Below, piece after piece: positions 11,640-24,000 of a stretch of 64,000 nucleotides of DNA (its first letter is position 1; each line of letters begins with the position of its first letter). The notes beneath the pieces are model-generated. The model ran no database searches and was not told the DNA's origin. It saw nothing but the letters and a program-made list of their open reading frames with translations. This DNA is from Prorocentrum cordatum. Lineage: Eukaryota; Sar; Dinophyceae; Prorocentrales; Prorocentraceae. The DNA lies in contig CAUYUJ010014358.1 in the NCBI GenBank assembly GCA_963575745.1, forward strand, positions 153,819 through 217,818. The letters are read 5' to 3'. Both the position numbers and the translations under genes were made by a program.

Positions 11640-13984
11640 AAATCCCTCCATCGCCATCACCATCATCACGGTCACCAACAATTACCACAATCATATCACA
11701 TCATCACCTCCATCCCTCGTCCACCTCCTCCTCATACTCCGAGTTACATCATTCCTCTTCCCTCCTGACTCATCCCTCCACAACCTCATCCCCCACCTCC
11801 TCGCCGTCCCCGAGAGTAAGCATCTGGCAAGAGGAAGCCTGCAGAGGTACCAGGAGGCATCCGAAGGCCCAAGAAAGCCAAAGACGGCGAAAAAAAGCGT
11901 CCACGCTCCTCCTCCTCCTCCTCCTCCTCGCCCCCCCTTTCCCTCCACCTTCCGCCCTCTGGACAAAAAAAACAAAAAACTGCATGAGCATGAACTCCCA
12001 GAGATCCGATGGGAGGGTGAAGTATATCTGGAATGCCGCTTCGCTGGAACACTGCAGAAATACACACGCCACATTCATGCGGACCTGCAGTTTTCAAGGT
12101 GCCAGCGCGGGCGGGCTGTCTACGGCACGGCAAAGAAGAACGAAGGCGAAATACGCTGCACTGCTTAGGGGTCCTACAAATATGCCGGGAAAAGCAATGA
12201 AGCAAGGCGCTCCACATGAAGCGACTCTGAAAAAACGGGCGGGCACTGACAGCGCAGGCCGAAAAAACACCTCAAATATCTGCCCATGAGGCGCGAAACA
12301 AGCCCAGACGGTATTTAGTTCGGCCAAACGTTCCAAGGAAAACAAACTGGATAAAAATATACCAATCTAAATGGCATTGACAAAGGTCTGCCAATCCCGG
12401 AAAGAACGCCAGAAACGACGGAGGTGTTCGCCTGGAGGAGGGGGGCGGAACCGCGGGCACCAACGCTGATACCACTAGGGAAACAAGAGGCGAGAATCGG
12501 AAAATAGAGTGGGGCAACGACAGCGTCACAAAAACACTCTGCACCAAAGAAATGACTGTGAAGCATCATGCCAGACCGCACACTTGGGCTGCAATTCGAC
12601 ACCCCATGCGAATTCCCAAACAGCGCAGTGGTCATCCGGATGCATCACTGCTATTCTGCGTTCTCCGATCCGAACGGATTTCCTGGGCTGTCGCCAATCA
12701 CCCCTCGGAGAGCCTTGATGGGAACATCTGTGGACCTCCGTGGCCCTATAAACGCAATTCCGACTCGATGTCGTCAAAATGTCGACCAAATTTCGTCCAG
12801 ATTCCCTCAGGTGGTCGTCCAGATGTCGACCAAATCCGATAAAATCCGGACGAAACCTCCAAAACCGCAAAGAATTCTAGAACCCTCTGAGGGTGTCATG
12901 AAGGACCACACAACCACCACCACCCTCCGCACACCGCCCACGGCGTGCGGAGCGCGCGGGGGTAGCAAACGGGAGCTTAGTGACGCGACGTCATGCAGCT
13001 GGACTTCCTGGCACCTCCATGGTGCCGGGAACGACCACGTAGATAAGAAAGCGCTGGGCGGCGGGACCGAAACTAGCTGCACGCAGCAAACTTCGCATCC
13101 TCGCCCTTTTCCCAATCCCCCCCCATCTCGTGTCCGACCCGACTCTATATCTCCCCTTCTCCAACCCTCTTCCACCTCCACCACCAGATAGGAGGCGGGA
13201 GAGAGGATGGGGCATCCATGTCAGAAACATATAGGCTCAAAATGCTGGAAATAGATTGCAGACCAAATCCGAAACTAAAAAAAAATTCCCCCGAGGCGTG
13301 ATCCGTGTGAGGGGTGGGCCACGATTCGCCGTCTGACCGCCTGGACACTGGGGGGTCAATGTTTCTCTTCCTGCCCCCGATTCTCGGACCGCGGAGGGTT
13401 CTCAAATGGCGGTCTACTGCATCCCATTTCTCATACATCCTATTATCGCCTCGGCGCCGCGTTTTTTTTAGAAACGAAAAAATGCCGTATCGCCTCGACG
13501 CCGCGCACGTTGTGTGGCTCAAAGGTTGTTTTATTCAGGGGGATGGGCGGTGGCGTGTCGTTTGCGTGTTTCTCGTGTAGGCGCAATATAAACGCTCTGC
13601 CCTGAAGACCCCCAGTGGCATTGCATGGCGAGGTTTGGCATCGGACTTGCGCTGCATTGTGTCGGCAATGCGCTGGCCTTGCGCTTGCATTGCGCTGGCG
13701 GCACTTGCATTGCGCGGGCGACATCCGTTGGATCTTTTACATGAGGAATCGTATGACTCCGCCATATATATATATATATTAAAAAAGAAAAATCCTAGTG
13801 CCCCCTCACCGCAATACAAATTCATATGACTCCTGAACCCGAAGGATTCCTACGTTCAACCCCTTTCCCCACGCACACACAAAAGGATTCCTAGCGAAGT
13901 CCTCCACATAGATATTCCAACCTAAATCATTCCCAGAAGAGTTCCTGGCGAAATACGGGGAAAAGAACCAATTTCGCCTGCATC
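11640..13984. other. gene-free stretch
   Basis: No supported gene. Holds a short CCT run near 11.91 kb, a (TA)n run near 13765-13780, TTGCGCTGGC motifs near 13.66-13.71 kb, and GATTCCTA motifs from 13.85 kb that lead into the 225-bp tandem array. Confidence 0.4.
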
Positions 13985-14935
13985 GCATCGCACTGAATCG
14001 AGATTGGCATGCAACGACCACGTGGTGGCATTGCACTGGCATCGGCACGGATTTGCATAGAATTGGCGGAGCAGCGGCATCTTGACCTTCTCCACAAAAG
14101 GCTCCTACTGGAATCCTCCATTGCAGGGTTCCTAGTTCAATCACCCACAGAAGGATGACTATCGAAATATAAAGGCAAAAGACTCGTTGGTGCCATTTGT
14201 TTTTTTTCATCGGCCTTGCGCTGGCAAAGCGCGGACATAGCAACAGCATTGCCTTGGGATTGCGTTGGCATTGCATCACTGTTGGGGCCCTTCATAGACG
14301 GATTCCTGTTGAATTCTTCAGCAGGCTCCTACTGAAATCCTCCACAATAGGATTCCTAGCTCAGTCCTCCACACAAGGGCTACGACTGCAAGAAGGCAGA
14401 AAAAAAGGGATTTACTGGTACCCCCTGGCAGTGCATTGGCCGTGCGCTGACAGGGCGCTGGCATAGCACAGACATTGCCTTGAATTCGTCTTTGCATTGC
14501 GTTTAACTTGAGATCCTTTATACAGGGAGATGCATTGAATTTCTCCGAGCTCTTACTGAAACCCTGAGCCTCCATAGTAGGATTCCTGGCTGAATCACTC
14601 ACATAAGGGTGTCTAGTGGAATATAGAAGGGAAAAGGTTCAGTGGTGCTCCTTGGCACTGCATTGCCTTCTCCGCTGGTAAAGCACTGGCACAGCACAAG
14701 CATTGCCTTGGAATTGACTTGGAATTGCATCCCTCTCGAAGCCTATCATCCAAATATCCCTATTAAATTCCTCCACCGAAGGGTCCACGTGAACTCCTCG
14801 ATAACAGGATTCCTGGTTCAGTCCTCCACACAAGGATTAGTATTGCAATCTTTCTCCGTAAAGGGTTCAGTGGTGCCCCTGGGCATTGCATTTGTCGTGC
14901 GCTGATAGTGCGCTGGCAGAGCACAAGCATCACCG
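13985..14935. repeat. ~225-bp degenerate tandem repeat, about 4 units
   Basis: The anchor CATTGCCTTG recurs at about 14248, 14473 and 14702, periods 225 and 229. Each unit also holds AGGATTCCT, CAGTCCTCCACACAAGG and TGGCA-TTGC blocks. Units are diverged with indels, and no frame is maintained. Confidence 0.8.
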
Positions 14936-15655
14936 TGACGATACGGCGAGCCAAGCGTTTCGCCTGAAATTGCCTCGCCATGTATGGTTACGTACATGGA
15001 TGCAGGGACGACTGGAGGAATGGTCGGTTTTGAAATTGGAATCTCGCGTTCGCGTCGTGCACATTCTTTTCACAATCTTACAACAGTTACAGGATTGAGG
15101 GGTGGTGGTTGGTAGTTTTCTAGGAAGGGCTCTCGCTTAAGCGCCGCGCACATTCGTTGCTTTCGCCTCAGCGCCCCAGTTTTTAGTAGTCGCCGCAACT
15201 GCAAGGATAGAGGGAGGTTCGTTGTCAAACTGTGGCGTTCCCTTGAAGCTGTCCGAATTTTCCGACCAGAGGGTGGAACACATTTAACAATGTACGGAAG
15301 GAGTGCGTGTCCTTTTCAAGTTGAGACTCTTTTTCTCGATACGTCCGATCTTAGTAGCAACACTTGTTGCCGTTTGCAATAATTGCACGGGTGGTGGGAC
15401 GTTTGTTTCCCCCGAAACGGGGCGTTTGCTGGACAGATCGGTATACGTTCTGATTCTAGCTTGACGCATTCCTTTTACTCGCTAGAAGATGCCAGACAGC
15501 TCCTTTTCAAAAGGAGGCTCTCATCTGAATGGCAGGCCCACAGGTTGCTCGTAGACTCCTGTCTAGTATCGGAAGGCCTCTGGGGGCTCATGAGGAGGGG
15601 GCTTCGGACGAGAGGGTGTATTGAACAATCGTTGATTATTCCTGGGTTTACTCTG
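14936..15655. other. gene-free stretch with a CTCTCGC...GCGCACATTCGT repeat
   Basis: 15130-15320 contains CTCTCGCTTAAGCGCCGCGC, ACATTCGT and GTCCTTTTCAA blocks. The same blocks occur at 58.33-58.45 kb. No gene seen. Confidence 0.45.
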
Positions 15656-16423
15656 GTCCTCCTCCCTCCTCCTTCCCCCTCCCTCCTCCTTGTCCTCCTC
15701 CCCAACCCTCCTCTCCTCCTTCATATTATGTTTCCTCCTTCTCCTCCTTCCCCTCCCCCTCCCTTTCTAAATTTACTCAATCTGAGCAGCACCGTCTTCG
15801 TCTCTCCCCTGACAGGGCCCTTTCGGTGCGTGGCCTCCCCAGCGCTTTCTTCGCCTAGGATTCCAGCAAGTTGTCTTTCGTATTATAATTCCAATCCGAC
15901 TTTGTTGGTTGTCAACGTGTAGCTGCGGAGCGCCTTTAGTCATTCAAAGCTGTGCTCCCGCTGCAGCGTTGGCTTCATTTCTGAATCGCCATGTAACCTC
16001 GGAGTGTCTTTGGACATCCAACATGGTGCTCCCGCTGCAGCGTTGGCCCCATTTCTGAAACTCGCGTTGGCCTCACATCTGACCCGCCAAAGAGCTTCGG
16101 TTCGTCTTGCTCATCCTGCTCGTCCTGCAGCTGCTCCTCCTCCCTCTAGCTCATCTGCCACCTCTCCTCCTCCGATGTACAGATCGCCCCTTTATGATTG
16201 CGATGCGCATCACACGATGGGGTCACATTGAGTATCATGCTCATCCAGGGTACCTCAGCCGCGGGATAACATAAATCAGCGCAATGGGAACGGATGGGTG
16301 GGAGGGGTAGATGTCCGATATGGCGCGAGCGCACCTGGTTCGCCTTTTTCCTCTCTCCCCACTCCCCTGTCCCCTCCTCCGCCTCCTCCTCGTTGTCCCT
16401 CCTCTCTTCTCATTTCGGCGGCG
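15656..16423. other. gene-free CCT-rich stretch
   Basis: Short CCTCCTCC runs at 15660-15770, then a partial duplication: CCCGCTGCAGCGTTGGC occurs at about 15958 and 16030. No supported gene. Confidence 0.4.
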
Positions 16424-16602
16424 AGCCCGGGGTGGAAGTGAGAAGGGACGGGTCTTCTCAGAAGGCTCGGGAGTCCCCCAGCGTTCTAAGAAGTTCTCTA
16501 AGCCTTCCCCGAAAACACAAAACCTCTCAGACGGCCAGAGGGCGTCTGAGAAGCCCCGCCGCCTTCTGAGAAGGCCTTCTCCTTCCCACTTCCCCCCTCG
16601 CT
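16424..16602. mobile_element. foldback (MITE-like) element
   Basis: Starts with GCGAGCCCGGGGTGGAAGTG and ends with a near reverse complement (CCACTTCCCCCCTCGCTCGC). Internal CTTCTCAGAAGG and GTCTGAGAAG palindromes make the interior self-complementary. A related copy lies at 46.43-46.63 kb. No coding capacity, so non-autonomous. Superfamily not assignable, as no clear target duplication is seen. Confidence 0.6.
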
Positions 16603-16634
16603 CGCAGCCCATCATTAGACAGTGAGAGGGCCAT

Positions 16635-16870
16635 GGCGGTGACGACGCCAAGGGCGACGACGACGATCACGACGAGTACGACGACGCCGTCTTGTCATCG
16701 TCATCCGTTCAGCGGGCAGAGGCGCCGTCGTCGTCGTCGTCATCGTCGTCGTCGTCGTCGTGCTCGTGCTCGTGTTCGTCGTCGTCGTCGTCGTTGTCGT
16801 CGTCGTCGTCGTCATCGTCATCGTCATCGTCGTCATTGTCAGCGTCGTCGTCGGGTCAGCAACGTCGTCG
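16635..16870. repeat. (GTC)n / (CGT)n microsatellite
   Basis: Triplet array rich in GTCGTC and CATCGT. Its frames give Ser or Arg runs. Confidence 0.92.
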
Positions 16871-17859
16871 TTGCCCTGCCCTCTCGCCGGCAGGGGAGGG
16901 TGAGGAGGGAGGACATAGTTTTGTCTTCGCTTCGCGGGATGCGGGCTCGGATAATGCACAAAAGAGGCAGCCAGCAATGGGCCCTTGGGGCCCACCCAAG
17001 GCATTGTCGGTGCCGATTCGGATCCGCCGGACCCTGTCCGGAGGTTAGGAGAAGAGGGGAGGGAAGGGGGGGCAGGAAGGAGGGACCTTGAGTCGCAAGG
17101 CTACCAGTGCTTGGTATTGGAGGGGCTGTAGTCCAGGTGGAGCAAGGAGGATAGATATGAGGTGGTGGAGGAGGATGTCCTCGAAGGTTTTCGGATGCTT
17201 AGAGGTGGTGTTCGGGGGGGCTTTCCAGATATAGAATCACAGCGGGGCGTTTGGGGCACGTTCCTCCCCCTCCTCTTTTTCCTCCTCCGCTTTCCCCTCC
17301 CCTTCGTGTTCTTTTTCTCCTTCGCCTTCTCCTTGTTGTTTACCCTCTAATCTTCTGAGTCCATTACATACGCATTCTTGGTGCAAGCAAATCGTAGTTT
17401 TTGTTGGGGGGTGGGTGGGGGGGGAGGTATCTGCATACATTCTATGAGTCCCTATCTTCTCCTCCAATGCACTCTTGTGGTTTTTCTTCTCGCCTCGTCG
17501 CTTCCCTCTTCAGGTGTCGTATTGCCTTCTCGTCCCGTCTTGTATATGATCCATAGTGCTATTATATTATCTCGCTTCGTTTCTGTTCCTCTAATGATTG
17601 CCCACAACCTTATCTTATCTTGTCTTCTCCTCGCGTCGCCTCATAGTCTATCTTTTCTCCGTCTCTTCATCATCCTGGCCTTCCTCCTTCTACTGGGGTC
17701 AGGCTGCCTGACAGTATCGGTGCCTTCCTTTCTTTGGGAGCAGGATTCATATCGTTTTCCCTGAAGGTTCTATGACACTTGTTATTGAGTCCAAGAATGT
17801 TTTCGGAGGTTCAATTTCTAGACGCTAAAGCCATATGGCCTCAGCGTCTAGAAGGCTCC
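16871..17859. other. gene-free stretch
   Basis: No gene that I can support. Pyrimidine-rich from 17.25 to 17.75 kb. Confidence 0.4.
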
Positions 17860-18760
17860 GAGGCGTCCCAAGAGGCCTCCCAAGAAGGCTCCGAGGCGTC
17901 CCAAGAGGCCTCCAAGAGCACTCCCAGGAGGGCCCAAGACGCCACAATCGTGCATTTTGGCCCCCCGGCCCTGGGGGCGGCACATTTTTTCAAAACTCCC
18001 CCCCCGCTTCTGTTCTTAGTTCCCGGGTGGGGGCCCACCCTTCTCGGGGCGCTTCGGGGCCAGGCCCGATGGTGGGAGGCCGCCAATTGGCCCCCAAAGC
18101 GATCAGACGGCCGATCCGGCGGCCCGAAGACGGCCCCAAGGGGACTCAAATAGCTCAAGGAGTTTTTCAAACGGACCAAGAGGCCCCCTCAGACGGCCCA
18201 AGAAGGCTCGAAGAGGACCCCGACGAGTGCCCCAAGAGGCAAACCTTATACATTTTCCGTAGGCTCTTGAAGGACATTGACGTTCTTATCGCTTCGGGCT
18301 TCCGACGCTCCTACACAGTTCAAGAGGCGCCCACGACCGCCCCGAAACGGCCCAAGAGAGGACCAAGAAAACCTTTAAGACGGCGCCAGAGTCTTTTCGG
18401 TAACCCCAAGATGACTCGAGGGGGCCCAAGAACGGCCCAAGAGGCCCCCCAAGACGGCCCAAGAGGGGCCCCAGAGCGGCCCCAAAGGGCCCCAAGAGGA
18501 GGAACACGAACACACAATTCCAGGCTTCCGCCCCCCCAGGCCCCCAGGAGGCCCAAAGAGGCCCCGACGAGGCGCCTCGACGTTCCCAAGAACCCAAGGT
18601 GCCCCCCCCCACCCCTGAGGCCCCCAAGAGGCCCGAAAGATGCCCCCAGAAGCCCCCAAACGGCCCCCAAGCGCCGTTACAGCCGCGCTCGACGCGATTC
18701 CCGAGAGGCCTCCCACGAGGTACCACTGAACACCCAAGAGGCCTCTGGCACACACCCCAG
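17860..18760 (+). repeat. CCCCAAGAGGCC dispersed array
   Basis: Dozens of diverged 10-15 bp units around GGCCCCAAGAGG and CCCAAGACGGCC, with a more complex core at 18.25-18.42 kb. The 379-residue plus-strand frame across it is Pro/Arg/Lys-rich repeat translation and was not called. Confidence 0.7.
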
Positions 18761-18789
18761 GCACCGTGGCGGGATTGTCCGAAGGCCAT

Positions 18790-19189
18790 CATATAGACAT
18801 ATATATATATATATATGTATATTTACATATACACAAACATACATACGTAGACACTCAAGCACACGTATATTCTCTGAATGCTTACACGTCTGTACATATC
18901 AATGCACGGAAGGTCCCAGCCCCTGGGTGCCGGCCAAAGCGGAGCCAGGTACGGGCACCCCCGTTCTCATTTGATCTCTGTCAGCCCCAGACGACGCGTC
19001 GCAGAAGCCCCAAAAAACATTTTTACACGGCTTCTGGGTTGCAGTATCAAATGGCGGCAGGTCCCACGACCAACTTTAAGGGAACTCCCGCGTCAACCTG
19101 GAAGCACCCAGCGGCAATTTGCGATGATAGATCTTCGATCTAGTGTGTATATATATATATATGTATATATACATGTATGTATGTATGTA

Positions 19190-19220
<31 letters not shown>

Positions 19221-19320
19221 CTGTCTGTATGTATGTATGTATGTACGTACGTATGGATGCACACATGCGTGTATGCATGTATGTATGTATGTCTGTGTGT
19301 ATGTATGCATGTTTACAAAC
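18790..19320. repeat. (TA)n and TGTA/TGTC tetranucleotide microsatellites
   Basis: (TA)n occurs at 18796-18822 and 19150-19172. ATGTATGT/CTGTCTGT tetranucleotides occur at 19173-19315. Unique sequence lies between 18.85 and 19.14 kb. Confidence 0.85.
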
Positions 19321-19329
19321 AAGACTGCA

Positions 19330-20100
19330 TTGGCGCTTCGTGCCATGCACCTTGGTCCTTGAAGTTTGGCATGCAGGCGGAATGGCAGGAATGTCGAGCC
19401 GACAATTTAGCAATAACTCCTTGTCGCCTTGTTTGGCATCGCCGTTATAGTACTGTTGTTCGTCATCCTTTCTCCATGTTTCTTTTTCTTCGTTCTCGCC
19501 ATACCCTGCGTATTCTCCCCATCCTCCTCAGCTCTTTTTGCGGGGGGGCACAACAATTTTTCAGGTTTTCTTTAGACCTTCTGTGTTCTGGGGGCCTCCT
19601 GGGCGTCTTTTGGGGGCCTCTGGGGGGCTTCCTCGGGCCACCCTGCCTCCAACCGCGGTCTCCCTGAACGACCGGGTCACGATTTAGAATGCGTCGGAGG
19701 TGTCTTGGGGCCATCTTGGGCCGTCGTGGGGCTGTTAGGCCATCTTGGAACCCTGTTGTGCCGTCTTGTGGCTTTCTTGGGCTGCTGGGACGCCTTTTTG
19801 GATGGTTGTGGAGGGCGATTTTCGAACCTCTCAGGCGGCCACGGACGCCCAGAAGACCGCCGTCTTGGATCGTCGGGAAGCCAAAAAGAGGAAAATCCCA
19901 AAATTCATCAAAACACCGATCGAAAATCAATGAGCTTTGCCTATCGAGGCCTTCTCGGGAGTGCTCTTGGAGGACTCTCGGGACGTTTTGGAGCGATCTT
20001 TGGGGGTATGACGACAGTGAAGAGCCCTCTGCAAGGAAAAAGGTTGGAGGAGGAGAAAGTGAGGGAGGAGCGAGGGAGGAGGAAGAGGAGGAAGCAGGAG
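19330..20100. other. gene-free stretch with degenerate CTTGGGGGCCTC motifs
   Basis: Carries the reverse-orientation form of the CCCCAAGAGG repeats (19.6-19.86 kb). No gene supported. Confidence 0.4.
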
Positions 20101-20104
20101 GGAA

Positions 20105-20275
20105 GACAACCACGACCACGACCACGACAACGACCACGGCCATGGCCACTACCACGACCACGACCACGACCACGGCCAAGGCCACGACCACGACCACGAC
20201 AACGAACACGAGAACGACCACAACGGCAGCGGCGGCGACGACGGTAGCGGCGGCGACGACGACGCCGTATCCCGC
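20105..20275. repeat. ACCACG hexamer microsatellite
   Basis: ACCACGACCACGACAACG-type hexamer array. Its open frames give Thr-Thr, Arg-Pro or Val/Val runs. Confidence 0.9.
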
Positions 20276-20652
20276 GGACTGGACGCGCATCGAGCCGCCC
20301 GGGGCGGCCGCGCCGACGCGCGCGCGCGACGGGCCGTGGACCGCGCGGCCGCCCGGTCCGTCCGAGGAAGTCCCCGGGGGGCTTCGAGAGACCAGCCACG
20401 CGACGGGCAGGGGACGCAGAAGTTACAGTGCGGACGCGGCCACAAGAAACCATTGCAAGAAACCCAGCCCTGAGACCCCGCGCGGGAGCTGCATGATGCA
20501 CGCCCCCTCTGCAGGAAAAAGACGAGGCCAGATCGTGCGAAGACAAATCAGAAATCTCCGATCTGTGGTGGCTCTGGAGGATGTCTCGGGCGCCGCGGCC
20601 TTCTCGGAGCGTTCGGGAACGCTCTGAGAGCGGAACGCTCTGGAACGAATTT

Positions 20653-20810
20653 ATTCTCCCGCTCGCGCGCTAGCGAGCTGTCTCCGAGCGCGGCCGCGGC
20701 GTGCGCGCGCGGGGCGGCCCAAAATGGGCAGGCCCGTCCCGCGCGCTCAAGCCGGGGCGCCGCGCGTCAGACGGTGGAGTCCGTCTGGTCGCCGATGTCG
20801 GCGAGGCAGC
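20653..20810 (-). repeat. split direct repeat B2 (distal 3' end of the element)
   Basis: 158 bp identical to 20899-21056, in the same orientation with a 246-bp offset. It contains TAGCGAGC and GGTGGAGTCCGTC. Its outer edge (ATTCTCCC in plus orientation) is the element boundary. Confidence 0.92.
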
Positions 20811-20844
20811 GCCCGTCAGCCTTAGAGTGGGAGAGGAGGGAGGG

Positions 20845-20900
20845 GGGCAGAGAAGCTGCGGAGACAGCAGGAGCTTGCTCACAGAGAATAGAAGAAGCAT
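20845..20900 (-). repeat. split direct repeat A2
   Basis: 56 bp identical to A1 at 31093-31148. It lies between B2 and B1, separated from B2 by 34 bp (20811-20844) that have no match beside A1. Its AT end overlaps the first bases of B1. Confidence 0.92.
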
Positions 20901-21056
20901 TCTCCCGCTCGCGCGCTAGCGAGCTGTCTCCGAGCGCGGCCGCGGCGTGCGCGCGCGGGGCGGCCCAAAATGGGCAGGCCCGTCCCGCGCGCTCAAGCCG
21001 GGGCGCCGCGCGTCAGACGGTGGAGTCCGTCTGGTCGCCGATGTCGGCGAGGCAGC
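20899..21056 (-). repeat. split direct repeat B1
   Basis: 158 bp identical to B2, lying 11 bp beyond the ORF2 stop codon. Confidence 0.92.
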
Positions 21057-21067
21057 CATACCCGTGC

Positions 21068-24000
21068 TCAAGGACCTTGCGAAGTGACAAGGTTTTGGCG
21101 GGCGGCCGCAAGCAGGGCAGGCCAAGCGGCGGGGCCGACTTGGAGGAACGAAGCGACAAGGCGGTCGCTGGCGGTGGCGAAGAACAAGATACGAGCCCGC
21201 GCGTGCTCGGGCAGCGCAGCAAGAACTGTGGAGGCGGCGGCGGCTTGCAGGTAGCGCTCGGCACTGGAAGCTTGACGCCAACGCCCTCGCCAGAAGACGC
21301 GAGGGACGTCTTCCGTAGCGATATAAAAGTCTGTTGCGCCAGAGCCCCGCAGACAAGCGGGCGTCAGGTTGAGCCCCTGACCTGCTTTGGCAAGAGGGAC
21401 GCCCAGAGCCAAAAGCAGACGATTCCACCGAGTACGGAAGCCGCTCGCGCCGAAGGGGGCGAGAGGATCGGTGGAAGCCAACCTCCCAAACACTTGATTC
21501 AATATCTTCACCGTGCCCCGATCGGAGCAGCGAGCATGTTGCGTCGGGTACGTTCTTCTGGTCTTTGGAACAAGAATCGAAAGAAAAGCATCCCCTTCAA
21601 CTTCGAGACGGTCGCATGGAAGCGACAGGTCACAGCGGCGTGACGCCAGCAGTTCGCCAGGCCTGAGGAACATCGTGAAGCCCATGAGCAGCAGCGCCGC
21701 CATCACCGGCCAGTCCCAGGCGAGACAGAGCCCGACCATGGCGCGCAGCAGCGCGCGTGGCAAGGGGGGACGGAGCTTTGGCGGCTCCGCAAGCTTCCAT
21801 TGTTTCGCTACGTCCCAAGCTTCTGTCAGAAAGGCCTTCCAATGCGGATGGGCGCTTTGGATTCCCAAGATGGCATGGACCAAAATATAATGAGGGAAAC
21901 CTGCATCATGAAGCCACACGCCGAAGGTCGCGAGGAAACGGGCGAGAAGTATCCCGCTTCGGTAAAGTGTGGCGGGTGGCACGCCAGTGTGTTCTGCTAA
22001 CCACAGCTCGAAGGCATCAATCGATCTCGAGCGACGGTCGAGATACGCGGAGGTGAGGTGAGAATCGCGCACGAAGGGAGTGCGCGGAGGGCGAGCGGGC
22101 GCGGACGGCGCAGCCCGACTAAGCCCTTGGCCTGCGGTCGGCGCCGCGGCTCCCAGAGAGATGCAGAGGCCGCAGACGCACCACAGGATGAGCGCAGGGC
22201 GGCCAGGGCTTGGAGAGCTGATCAGCGTGGCGGCCCTCCTGCGCCTGGACGCGTAGAAGGGCGGAACGAGGGCGTCCCGCCCGTCGGTCTCGAACCCCGA
22301 CGCCTCCGCCAGCATCGCCCGCGCCGAGCTGAAGGATCCGCCCATGTTACGGTAGGCACGGCGAGCCCCTGCTTCGATCTCGGCTGGCAGAGCGTCCCCT
22401 CTCTCGAGGGTCGCCCAGTCAAAAGGCGGGCGCGGCTCGGCACGCGCAGCTGCGGCTGCTTCGGCAAGCTCGGAACGAGCTGCCGAGGACGTGAGGCCCG
22501 AATGATGTGGAACGGGCACCACCTCCGCGAAGGCGTCGAGGATCTCGGACGGAGGGGAATGGGATCCCCACAGCGCTGCTGGGATGGCGCCGTGACTGTC
22601 CTGCACGTGGTACAGAAGGTCGAAAAGGCAGGCCAATTTGCCCGCGCGCCGCCGCTGCTCGATCTTTGAGCCGAGCCCGATGCCACGGATGGCGCCCGCC
22701 CCCATGGCTTGGAGGTCAGCATGCGCGGGGATAGCCTCGGGCTCGACGACGGCCACGTAAGGATGCAACCACGAGGCCTCGTCAATCGGCTCGGCGCCGC
22801 CTGTCTGAAACAGGCGCTTGTAGGCGTGCAAGGCCCGCAGGAGGCAGTGCAGGTCATCCTTGCCCTCGGGCTCGGCGGCCCCTGCGGGTGCGAAAGACCT
22901 CAGCCACGACGCCGCGCTCTGGAAGGCAGCTTGCCAGGCGGGTCCCCACCTCACCACTGTGATCTTCTCACCGCCGATGTTGAGGCGCCACGCTAGGGCG
23001 CTGGCGGCCCCTGGAGGCAAGGGCTGCTCAGCGGCCGCCGAGGCCGTGCGCCGCGCTGCGAAGGCTGCAGCCGCGGCGCTTCCAGCGTCACCGCTGTGAG
23101 AGCCGCTGAGATGCAGCTCGGGCTCTGAAGCTCGGCCAAGCGCGAAGCCGCTCGAAGACCCCCCTTCCTCGGCGGCACGCCCTCCTCCCTGCGGGGCCGC
23201 AACAGCATCGCTGGAAGAGCGCATGCCTACCGAAGTCGGAGGGGCCTGAGCAGCGGAGTCCGCGCGGGAGCTGCCTGCGAGGGCGACGCCCGAGCTCGCA
23301 CCATGGCGGGGCGTGGCTGGCCGCTGCGAAGTGGCGGGGCTCGGGCGACGCTTCGGAGCGACTCGAGGGGAGCGCACCTCGCGACGCCCAGGCGACGTCG
23401 CCTGACACGAAGGCGCACGAGAGGAGTCGCGCGCGTCCGCTCGACTAAGCCCCTGGCCGGCGGCCGACGCGCGGGATCGCGACGCCGCACGCCCACCAGA
23501 GTGGTGACGGGGTGGCGGCGGCGGCGGGGGGACGGGCCGCGGCGTCTCGGAGCCTGCACGCGTGCCGCGGCCCCGAGAGCGGCTGCGAGCCGCGGCGTGA
23601 GCGGCGGGCGGAGAGGCCTCCGCGCGGCGAGGGAAGGCCGCCTGCAAGCGGAGGAGGACCTCGGGGTTCAGGCCCGCCACGACGCGCTCGAGGTCCACCG
23701 AGGAGTCAGTGAGGGCACTCAGCACGACGTCCTCGAGCTCCGTCGGAGAGTCCTCCTCGCACGCGGGCTCCGCTCTCGAGCGGCTGCGGGCGCTCGCGGG
23801 CGGAGACCCGTCAGGAGTGTGCGGGCCCTCCGATGCCTCCCCCGCCGGCGGCCCCGACGGCTCCTCAGGCGAGATCGAGCCGTCGATGGGAGGCGAGGAG
23901 CAGCCTCCCGAGGGGGAAGTGTGATCAGTCCCGTACGGGTTCGGAGACCGCGTGCGGCTGCGGGCAGGGCTGCGGCTCCGCGGTGGAGGGCCCACTCCCG

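Noticed and set aside
17835-18974. 379-codon frame
   Set aside because: Runs through CCCCAAGAGGCC units; Pro/Arg/Lys repeat translation without conserved motifs.
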